Position numbers and translations under genes: made by a program. A stretch of 64,000 bases of DNA from the NCBI RefSeq assembly GCF_036417845.1, contig NC_089994.1, positions 17,688,001 to 17,752,000 of the forward strand. The letters are read 5' to 3'. Below, piece after piece: positions 28,209 to 64,000 of this stretch. This stretch comes from Apteryx mantelli (taxonomy: Eukaryota > Chordata > Aves > Apterygiformes > Apterygidae). The notes beneath the pieces are model-generated. The model was not told the origin of the DNA. It saw only the letters and a list, made by a program, of their open reading frames with translations, and made no database searches. The number at the start of each line of letters is the position of its first letter. Position 1 is the stretch's first letter.

Positions 28209-28241
28209 GGGCGGGGCCGGCGGCGCGGGCTGATGACGTCG
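28209..28241. promoter_or_regulatory. PTPN11: GC box and CRE-like site upstream of PTPN11
   Basis: GGGCGGGGCC (28209-28218) is a consensus GC box. TGACGTCG (28234-28241) is a CRE-like octamer with seven of eight palindrome bases, a site for CREB/ATF proteins. Both lie about 175-205 bp upstream of the PTPN11 ATG, where a core promoter is expected. Confidence 0.55.
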
Positions 28242-28259
28242 TGTGTCGGCGCCGCGCTC

Positions 28260-28414
28260 TGTGCGCCTTCGGGGCCTGGAGGCGGCCGTTGTTCACGCTC
28301 CCCTCAGGGCGCCCCTAGGCCGCGGCCCGCCGGCGGCAGCGGCCCCCATGTGAGAGGCGGCCGTCGAGGGGGGGCGGCCGGGCGCACCGCGACCCGCCGG
28401 CGCCGCGGGAGAAA
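28260..28414 (+). other. PTPN11: PTPN11 5'UTR (approximate)
   Basis: GC-rich sequence between the CRE-like site and the start codon, inferred as the leader in exon 1. It holds the ATGTGA start-stop element. The cap site is not determined. Confidence 0.5.
28348..28353 (+). promoter_or_regulatory. PTPN11: start-stop uORF (ATG-TGA) in PTPN11 leader
   Basis: An ATG in the moderate context CCCCCATGT is followed at once by TGA, 67 nt before the main ATG. If transcribed, such a minimal uORF would hold a ribosome with start and stop codons together and dampen translation. Its presence in mRNA is inferred from position. Confidence 0.5.
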
Positions 28415-55221
<26,807 letters not shown>

Positions 55222-55253
55222 GAAGATGTACAGGCACTTCCATGGAAAGACAG
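55222..55253 (+). other. PTPN11: PTPN11 3'UTR, exon 15 part
   Basis: Thirty-two untranslated bases between the stop codon and a good donor (GACAG|GTATGT). The human gene has the same arrangement as I remember it. Confidence 0.8.
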
Positions 55254-56643
55254 GTATGTATGTTCAGGAGTGACTGTGCATGCCCAACCTAGAGTTGGGG
55301 AGGGGGGTTGTGTGTGGAAGAAATTAGTACAACCATAACTTTAGCTGCTAAGTGGATTCAGATTGACACTTTGATATATTTTTATAACTGAAACTTTTCT
55401 GAAGAACTTCTGCAGCAACTTAACTGAAGAAAGAGTAAAACTTTCTATTTTACAGAGCCAGCTCATCTGTGGTACTTGTGCATCTCCTTTGGAGAAAATG
55501 TATGCAAAACCAATCTATAGGAAGGATTTTTCTAATGGCTGAAACGCATGTGATTTTTTTTTTTTTTTCTCTGCCCCCCTCTCCCCCCTTCATTAGGGAA
55601 ACTAAATTTCAAAAGCTAATTTTAATTGAGTTGCATCTATGGTTACCCTTCCAAAGCAAGGTGGAATATCAGCTTGATAGTTTGGCCTTTGTTCTCATGT
55701 CCTTACTCAGCAGTGACATACACTGGAATTCTTTATTATCACTTTGAATAATTTGAGTGAATAATCCAGGAGAGTGGAATACTGTATGCCAGCAGAAGAT
55801 GAGTAGTGGCTATAGTCTGAACTTTCCATGCTTTCCATGTCTCTTTGCAACTAATCTATGATCCTGGTCCATGATAAGAATTGGTGTGCATCTAAAGAGA
55901 TTCAAGGAACATCTAGTCTCATGCTTGGTCTCATAAAAGATGCTGTGAGCAAGGTTACTGCTGTGCCTGTGTGGTGTGAGCAGGTCTCCATAAGGAAATG
56001 GAGTGAAATCACTATCTGATCTAACATCATAGCCTGTTACCAAAGCCTTTCAACTACTGTCAGCCAAAAGTGAAATCTTCAGAATCAAATTTCTTGCACT
56101 GTTGTTGGCATATTAGTAGAAATTAAATCTTTGCTTTTGCTGAAAGAGAAATTTATAGAGTCTCTTTACTCTGTTTTAAGTAGCTATTATAATTTGGTTC
56201 TTGCAATCAGACAACTGAGCAGATATTTTTTATTGGCTGATAAGTACATCTAATACATCAGTTAATGGACTGCGAATGCAGCAAAGGAACACTTTTGAAT
56301 TTAAGGTGTCTTTAGTCATTAACTTCTTTTGAATTCTTGTCTAAAGCCTTTCATCTTCCCCCCCATATTTTTAAAGAATCTAGACATCCTATTTTTCCTT
56401 TTGCATGTGGTAACTGTAAGTATGCTTCATCAATTTGGTACAGCAATCTTCTCCCAAGTTTATACCCAAAGTCTCATCTTCTACTGCCAAAATGCCTTGC
56501 AGTTTATAAGCATGGATCGGAGACTTTTGGTTTGAGTTTATAGCTTTTCTGAGTCAAAATTGAGCATTTTCCTGTAATGTAGGACAGATAAATGGTTGCT
56601 GTTTTTCTCTAAACTTTTATTTTCTCTTCCCTTCCTTTCCCAG
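55254..56643 (+). other. PTPN11: PTPN11 3'UTR intron (intron 15)
   Basis: A 1.4-kb intron inferred between the exon 15 donor and the acceptor TTCCCAG at 56643. An alternative acceptor (TTTTACAG at 55455) is present but is not followed by sequence resembling the known 3'UTR. Confidence 0.7.
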
Positions 56644-56832
56644 AAATGAATATGGTTTTTTAAAAGGTCAAGAAAGAGATGGAGGAAGCTTCACGTGAAT
56701 GGTGAACTTTGAAGGCTTGGTACCTTTTTATTTATGGTTTTAATCCTTCGACAGTAGGCACAACTTAAAACCATCTAAAGATTGTTTATATCCTTTCTCT
56801 CCAATACCTGATTTACAATTGCTCATCTTCCA

Positions 56833-56838
56833 AATAAA
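56833..56838 (+). terminator. PTPN11: possible proximal poly(A) signal of PTPN11
   Basis: A canonical AATAAA only about 190 nt into exon 16 could yield a short-3'UTR transcript. Use is not shown by sequence alone. Confidence 0.35.
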
Positions 56839-59800
56839 AGGAAATCCTTTCTACAATGTAGACAGCTACTTTGTAGAATCAGTTTTGAATCCAGCAAGCT
56901 GTTGGACTGTCATCCATCTGTTTTTGACTAGTATTTTTGTTTCACAATATGGCTATTAGTAATTTCTTATTTGAGCAGTTGTGGGATTTTGGGGGGTGGG
57001 GGTGGGAGAGCAGTGAAATGGGTAAATCCGTTATGTTTGTGTAAAATACTGATGGGAACAATACTTGATTGTTTGAAAACAGTGGATCACCTGTGTGAAT
57101 ATAATCAGCTACATGGTAAAATTAGTCCTGATACATTTCAAACTGAGTTTCATAGGGGTGAGCAGTTGCAGATATGAAGGTGCTTTTTGTGATAACTGAT
57201 GTCTTTTTTTGATCGCAACTTAGCTGAGTGGCTGGATGGGCTATTTTTGAGTAACTATGTAAGGTAGCCTTTACGTCAAATGAAACTTTTCATGTGACCT
57301 CTACCCAAAATAGGAATTTACTGCATCTCTCAAAAGACGCAGTGGCCTAGCAGTTTGTAAGGGCACTGTCTGTGTTAATTTGTCTGTGTTCATTTATTAA
57401 GCAAGAGATTGGACTAGTAGAGTTAAGGTATTCTAGAAAGCTGCACGATGACACCTTAACAGAATATTAAAAGCAGAGTGAAACAAATAACCCACTGTGC
57501 AGGCTGTTACCTTAGTATAAGGTAACCCTCTTCCCTCTTCCACAGGGGAGGTGGAAGCTATTGGGCCTTCAGTTTTTTAGTAAGGCCTTATGTTAGTGTA
57601 AGTGGCTGAACTAGAGTTGTGTGGGGAAAGCAGTGCATGGAAGCTAGCTATCCGCTAAAATTGCCTTAGCTGAAAAGGCCAGCATGGGCAGCAAAGCCAG
57701 CAGGCTTGTTCTGGTCCGTTTTGTCAGGCAGGAGTTTGCTACCGTTCTACCTGAAGTGCCTTTCAGAGCCACGTTGAATTTGCTGTCCCTGTTAGATTAA
57801 AAGTCATGTACATCTGAAACCACTTCTGATTTGTCAATGAAACAGATTCCTCTTCTAGAGATTCTAGAAGGCAGAGTTGCTGTTAGGCAGCCAGTTAGCT
57901 GGGTTTCTTCGCTTTGTTTGCTTTGTCCTATTTACTGGACCAGAAGCTTCCCTTGAAGACATTAGCAACTGCATGTGTGGATTAATGGCAGAATTGGTCC
58001 CTAGGAGCAGGTACCAATGATGTCTTACCAACATCTTCCCCTTGTTTTCGGGGAAGTTCTGTGACTTAGGTGGTGTTAAGGAACTATTGCCGTTTTCATA
58101 CAGCATGTGCAGATGGTGAACACTGCATTAAATTGCTGTATGCAAGGGTGCAGGGCCAATGAAATTGCATTATTGGCCTTACTATGGAAATTATGCTAAA
58201 GCCTGGAATGTAATTAATGCAGCTTTGTGAAAGGTTAATTGGGAGATTACATTACCTTTTCCTGAGAGTGCTTTGCAAAATCAAATATTTGAACACTTTG
58301 TTTGAACTGAATGAAGGTGCTTCTTTAATGTTAAGCAGAATTTTGTTACTTTGCTTCTTGTCCTTTTTGTCTTTTGAGGTTTTGCTTTTGTTTTTTTTTC
58401 TTGGATTTTTGTTTTTTTGGAACTCCTGTCACCAGCATACTATGCGTTTTAATGTCATAGCCTCTAGTCTAGTCGTAAATATTTGTGCCCTTTCTAGATC
58501 TAAAATTTCTGTCACGATGAGAGAGAAATCTGGTCATTCAGTAGTGAGATATCTATTCTACATTGCCTGCCTCCCCTCCTGTCCCTATTTACAGCTTTAT
58601 CCTGCTCAAAGGGATCAGTTAAGTGTTGGTATTTGTACAGAGCCATTTGACAGCAATCTAAATATTTGTTTAAAACATGGTAGAGTTGCACAAATTCTAC
58701 ACTTCATACGTTATAGCAAGGTGGGATGCATGTTCAGTTTGAAACCATTCTGCATCAAAATGGAAAGTCAAGGAAAAACAAGAGAAGGATCCTGAAAGAA
58801 TCTGAACTCTGTTATGGACTCTGTTAATGTGATGTGTCTTAAGATTGACCTGTACAAGCAGCAGTCAGTTACATAGCCAACAAAGTTGCTTCTCATAACC
58901 TCATTTTAGCTGTTTAGAACTTGCCACTGTAGGAATGTGTTCTTGGAACCGGGGAAATCTTACTCTAGAATGTGTATTAATCTTGGGGAGCATATGGTGG
59001 AAGAACGTCAATGGCAAAGGGCGGAAACGATCCGAAAGACTGTGAATAAATACTCCATTGCTTTTTAACTGGAGTGTTAGGCCCTGCTGAAAACCAAAGG
59101 GGAGATTTTGCAAGGTAAAGTGTCCGCCTTTCATGCATAGGCGAGAGGGGTAATTTTTAGAGCTTTTTAAAAATTATTTTAAACAATGGTTGGGTTTTAT
59201 GGCAGGTTAAGCAAGAGAGAGAAACGCCCTTTGGTTCAGGGGAGATAAGTGAATATGTGGGTTTCATGTATTTCTAGTGAGTTTCTAGAGAATAAATTTA
59301 AGCATTGACCTGCAAGCTGTTGCTGTAGCAATGGAATGGAAAAGGGATGCAGTTTTGAAGTGTTCTGTGGTGGAAGACTCTATACCACAAGGGAAATCTT
59401 AACACAGCTCCTAAGGCACAATAATTTATGCCAGCGTGAATTTGCTGCAGACTTCATTTACTGAATGTTTTATAGTATACACTTTAATTTCAGCTAACTG
59501 TTGTTAGGACTGATTGGTTCTCCTATTAATTCTGACCAAACTTTACTTTTTCCTCTTAAGGTATGTGTTGGAAACACAATTAACTTCATTAGCTGTATCC
59601 TAGTTATAAAACCTGTTTCCTTTTTCATTGTAGAGATGGGGAAAATCAGCTGGTACTAGGATGTATTGTTGGGTTTTTTCCACCCATAACTTCATTATTT
59701 CAAATTAATTTTTAATTTCTCCCCTTTTAAATAGTGAAACATGTAATTAATTATTTCAAGCCTGTTTATTTATGACATTATTGTGATTTTTTTTTTTTAA

Positions 59801-60231
59801 TTACAGTACTAAAGACTAATGAAAAAGGATCCTCTTATTAGGTGGAGTAGACCTGGCATTTATTTTTTTTTCCTGCAATGTATGAAGTATTGTACCAGAG
59901 TATTAAATGAAATGTAATATTTTATTGAAAAATCTCTATCCTTTAAAAGGAATACTTTTAGGATGTCATCAATTTGATGTGAACCATGTAAATGTTGATA
60001 ATGCGCTGTTTATTATACATCTAGTGTTTCAAAAGACTCACTTATTGCCTTTTGCCCACATACATTCTGTAGACCATTTACAATTGTCAAAATGTGACAT
60101 TAAAATAATAGTTCATGTATAGAAATATTGGTGGTTGTCCATTGTTTTCTGTGCTGGTATTTATGGGTCTTAGTTCAGCTGCTCTGCTAGCTGCGTTGTG
60201 ATTTTTATTGCTGCAAAGCTATACTATCAGA

Positions 60232-60262
60232 AATAAAAGCGTCTGTAAACATCAAAACTTAA
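60232..60262 (+). terminator. PTPN11: PTPN11 distal poly(A) signal and cleavage region
   Basis: AATAAA at 60232-60237 is followed about 20 nt on by an A-rich stretch (from 60261). This matches the end of the PTPN11 transcript as remembered from human. Confidence 0.75.
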
Positions 60263-63200
60263 AAAAAAAAAAGAAAAAAAAAGAAATAAACATCATTTTT
60301 CTTAAGATGGTTTGTCAGTTACTCTGTTTCTTAGTTTCCAGCCAGGAAAAATGGAGGTATTTATGGGCACCAACCTTCAAGTCTAGATCACGGTGTTTAG
60401 GAGTTGTAGTTCTGTTGAGCCCCCTGCAGCATGAGATGCTGTTGAAGAGAAAAGCTGTCGTTCCTAAGAGTCAGTGGAGCAAAACTCTTCCTAGATACGA
60501 TGCCTACCAGCTTTTAACTTTGCTCCTGCTGCCAGTTGGATGCCCTGTGACAAGGGTCTCCGTTCTGCCCAGGTATTGCCTCTCCAGGTAGCTGCTGGTG
60601 GTGGTGTTCTGGGAGTCCTGGTGGGCACTCCTGCAGGGCTTGGGGGTCCGCTCCTGCCTTCCCTTTCCTGCTTCACCTCCAGATAACCGACCCTCACTGG
60701 TTCCCTGTTGCTCTTTGAACTTGGTGTGGAATATCCTTAAAAACTGGGGTGGTGTGGATAAGCCTCTTTTTTTCTAAATGTTGATATATAATCTAGTACT
60801 TTTAAATGGGGAAAGGAAGGGCAGCCCCACTTCGTTCAAATCAAACTCTAGAAGCGTGCCCTCCCTCCAGGGGTGAGGGGAGAAGGAAGCTGTTGCACTC
60901 GCTCCTGCTGTTCCTTCCTCCCAGCTCCTTCATCTCTTGCACCATTTGTCTTTGGGACTCTGCTGTTCCCAGAGATGTTTTTATGCCAGCACCATGCAGT
61001 GACTCAGAAGAAGAGCTGGTGCTTTGCAAAGGAGCTGTGTTGCACCCCAGGCTCCTTTCTGCCAGCTGCTGCTACCATACTTCAAAAGCTATCAACATTT
61101 CTGGCTCTGTAGCACTTGCAGCTAGACACTTCTACAAATGTAATGCTCTGCCTGTTCTCTGGGCTGGAGCAGAAGAGCATACACATGCCCCTGAGTCTAA
61201 GTATAGCCTCTCAGTCTGAGTCTGAGTATTGCTTTTTCTTAAAGCCATTGGGTATGCTCTCTCCGGGAATCAATAACAGCAATTGCATGCCTAGAAAGTT
61301 GAAAGCCTGAGTAGTGAGTTAGCATCACTAAAATAGGAGTTTGTAATTTAATGGAAGGTTCGGCTAAGCGTTAGCTCTCCCCTTGATCCTGCTTACAGAA
61401 GCTGAGTGGCAGAAATGCGAATGAGCCAACCTGCACCTTTTTAGGAAATAAATGCTATATGTTGTAACACAGACAACATAAGCAATACTGGTTGAACACA
61501 GGGCAAATATCAACCGAGTTTATAGTAAAAGAAGCTTAATCTCAAGGTGATGGCAAGGCATAGAGATAATCTACTGAAACGCCAGGAAGAAAGTAAAGCC
61601 CTGTGGTTGAGGCCTCTGTGGATTTAAATGCAAGCTGAATTCAAATGAGGACAGTAGCTATGTAGAACAGCTTGGCTTTAAGGTGATAATCCTGCAGAGT
61701 AAGATTTTTATGACTGTGTCTGACAGTTTGCATCCATTTCTGTATATAGACAATTGATTTAAAACCTGTTTTGGGAGGTGTGTGTGTGTGTGTGAGGGTT
61801 AGTCCAATCTGAGAACTTTGACAAAGATTGAAACTGAGAGTGATAATGGTGAAATCCATGGCACCTCTGCCTTTCTCCCAGGCTGCCTTGTTGCATTTTT
61901 CCCTTCCTCAATATAGAGTATGAATACATACGAATAGAGGTTACCATCATCGTGGGTCTATTTTAGGTTTAAATCTCTCCTCAGCTGGATGCTTTCTTAT
62001 ACTATTTTGTTGCTTAGAACGCTGTCCAAGTGCAAACCTTATGGCTAGTGTGTCTGCGCTGCCAAGGCATGCTGTCTGCTAGTGTGTTTTGTCAAACAAA
62101 AATTGCTTCCATGCAGGCACGCTAGGTGTTTGTGCTACAGCCTGTGCAACTGTCCTTGTCCCAGAAGCTTTCAAGTGTTCCTGTGAAATGAAGCCAGCCT
62201 TAATCAAAAAATTATTATGAAACTGGAAGAAAGTCCTGATGTTTCTCCTATTTGGAGGTGGCTCACAGCACTCTGAAGTTGGTGGATATTCATACAAACA
62301 GAGATGGTGTTGCCTAAGGGCAAATTTGTTGTCTCCATAAAACCTTGAAACGTTGGCTGACTTGTCTTTAGTAAAACTCGAATGCAGCTAGTGATTAGGT
62401 TGGATGACTTCTGAAATACGTCTCCCATTATACAGTAAGATGTATGCATCACTCTGCTTTTCTGAGCCTGTAACAAGAAGAGCAGAAAGGGTCCCTAAAC
62501 TTTGCTGGGGAGGGAAACCAAAGGTGTCCCTCAGTCAGCTTATTTGCTATTTCAGAAGCAAACATTTTTCCTATGTATCTCTCTCCTGGCCCAGCTGGTG
62601 CAAATCAGAGTTCCATTTCCAGGATGGCAGTTCTTGTTCCATGTCCTTGTGTGTTGTGTCTGACCAGGCTTTTTAAGCCTTCTTGCACTACTGCCCTCAT
62701 TTTGGAATCACTTTTGAGCCCAACGCATGGTGCTTGTGCTTCACGTGTCTGAAATCTTCCTTTGCCGCGAGTTAGTGCATGAGAATCAAATGCACGTGTC
62801 TTTATTTTTCTTTTGTAAGGGCTAGGAAAGATGTTACCTTCAAAAGATTCCTAATACGCTAGTTGCTCCCTGTTTTCCCCATGGAGTAAGACTCAATGCA
62901 CAGATCAAAACATTTGACTTGAAAAGATCCCAGCTCTCCCAGTGAGGATCTCAAAGTACCAGAGGTGCCGCTATATTTTTAGCGCGCATCATCTTGACAA
63001 TTCACTGCCTTTCCTGAATGTGTGTGTTTGCTCCTAATAAAGGAAGGATCTTTACACTCTTATACCAGTGCTTTTCTCAGTTTCCTTATTTGTGTCATTG
63101 TGTGTGAAGTGGGAGGGGGAGGAACGCTCTGGTCTCTCTTCTGCAGGAAATCAGACTAGAAGATTGCTGTGATTCCTTCTGGTCTTTTTATTTAATAGTG

Positions 63201-64000
63201 CTATTCTTGAGCTTAGTTTATGATTTATTTTTTTTTCTGGTTGGGATTTTTAATTTTAGAGATCTGTGAAAGCCCTATGTGTATTTATAAATATAAATGA
63301 TGTCTAAAAGGAAATGAAATGCTGCATAGTGGATTTATCAAACTGCTTGATCTCTTGTTTCTCCTTTTGCCTTTAAGGCTTCGTATTTGTTTGCAGGGTG
63401 GGTAAGTGTCCTTTCAGAAGAGGGGACTGGTTCTGTCCCTTCTGGTGGTTAGACTGTAGGTATGCAAAGCAGGTCTAAGGCTGGCTGGTCAAGACTGATT
63501 ACGCTCGCTGTCCCAGACACATCTGACCTCAGCGCCTGCCCGAGCACGGCAGTTCTGGCTTCTGCGTGGCTGTCAGAAGCTGGAAGTGCCATTGAGAGGG
63601 AGGTGGGTAGGACGGGCTCCTCAAGGCACCCTGCTGCTGTTGAAAAGCCCATTTGGTTCAGCAGGAGCAGGTCAGGAAAGATTGCTGTTTCTAAGGAAGA
63701 GAAGTGCCCAGTTTTCCTGCATGGAGGGATCTGTTGGCATTTGACCACCCTGGCCTTTCCAGGGGGAAATGGTGTCTCCTGGGAGACCGTGCTTTGGATA
63801 CAGACCTGCGCGTGGACACGTTTTCCTGCGGCTTTCCTGCTGCTTCTGGTATCCTTTGGCAGTGGCTGATCATACTCCTAGCACTGTGCTAATTTAGCAT
63901 AGCAAAGAGCTGCTCTAATTGGGGTATTTTTTGTGTAGGCTTCTGTGTAAACACCAAACCCCTCTGGGACTTCTCAGGCACACGAGCTCTGTGCTTTGCA
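60263..64000. other. Downstream intergenic region; no gene seen
   Basis: Nothing recognisable as a gene follows PTPN11. In human the next gene (RPH3A) starts far away. The moderately GC-rich patches near 60500-60700 and 63470-63870 hold open frames on both strands without domains. A TG microsatellite lies at 61780-61793. Confidence 0.6.
61779..61794. repeat. (TG)n microsatellite
   Basis: A short run of TG dinucleotides in the spacer downstream of PTPN11. Confidence 0.85.

Larger units (their letters stand above)
56644..60262 (+). other. PTPN11: PTPN11 3'UTR, exon 16
   Basis: The exon starts AAATGAATATGG, similar to the remembered human exon 16 start (AAATAGATGTGG). It contains other resembling segments such as TCTACAATGTAGACA near 56850. 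It ends in GTGTC/GCGTCTGTAAACATCAAAAC just after an AATAAA, also like the human 3' end. This gives a 3.6-kb untranslated exon, U-rich and suited to post-transcriptional control. Open frames within it, including one of 192 codons at 58217-58795, are not considered coding. Confidence 0.75.

Noticed and set aside
55456-55760. Alternative last exon of PTPN11 after the TTTTACAG acceptor
   Set aside because: The acceptor is good, but the following sequence does not resemble the known 3'UTR, while that after 56643 does.
58217-58795. 192-codon open frame downstream of PTPN11
   Set aside because: It lies inside the inferred PTPN11 3'UTR. The Leu/Phe/Ser-rich composition is what U-rich DNA gives, and no domain or splice sites are seen.
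63462-63869. 135-codon plus frame near the right edge
   Set aside because: Overlapped by equally long frames on the other strand in a moderately GC-rich patch; no domain or start context.

Overview
This is a vertebrate nuclear genomic window, most likely from a bird. Genes are split into many short exons with GT-AG introns, the gene-poor DNA is AT-rich, promoters are CpG islands, and the recognisable interspersed repeats look like CR1 LINE fragments. PTPN11 fits in about 32 kb, which is compact for this gene. The predicted SHP2 protein has only a few substitutions against the human form I remember.

Layout. (1) Positions 1-5472 are intron 1 of a minus-strand gene whose first coding exon is 5473-5643. 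The peptide and the gene order indicate HECTD4, which therefore runs off the left edge. Its CpG-island promoter covers about 5650-6200 and contains a 20-bp GC-box tandem repeat. (2) About 6.2-23.6 kb is a gene-poor spacer with two degraded CR1 copies and a few weak promoter-like or exon-like spots. (3) Positions 23605-27860 hold RPL6 (ribosomal protein eL6) on the minus strand: six coding exons, an intact 283-codon reading frame, and a tiny 5'-TOP non-coding first exon. (4) About 27.84-28.41 kb is a head-to-head promoter shared by RPL6 and PTPN11, with ETS, ZNF143/Staf-type, GC-box and CRE-like motifs. (5) Positions 28415-60262 hold PTPN11 (SHP2 tyrosine phosphatase) on the plus strand: 15 coding exons giving exactly 593 residues, then a separate 3.6-kb 3'UTR exon. 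(6) From 60263 to 64000 I see no gene.

The order HECTD4(-) / RPL6(-) / PTPN11(+) matches the block known from human 12q24.13. RPL6 is a housekeeping ribosome component. SHP2 is a cytosolic phosphatase that promotes RAS-ERK signalling from receptor tyrosine kinases. HECTD4 is a giant HECT-domain protein. The genes are neighbours, not a pathway.

I found no exotic or undescribed system. The most interesting points are regulatory: a start-stop (ATGTGA) element in the putative PTPN11 leader, an RPL6 start codon placed directly on a splice junction, a 3'UTR intron 32 nt past the PTPN11 stop, apparent absence of the mammalian acceptor for the 597-residue SHP2 isoform, G-rich quadruplex-type runs beside two promoters, and the GC-box repeat at HECTD4. 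All calls come from reading the sequence and from remembered family knowledge; no alignment was run.
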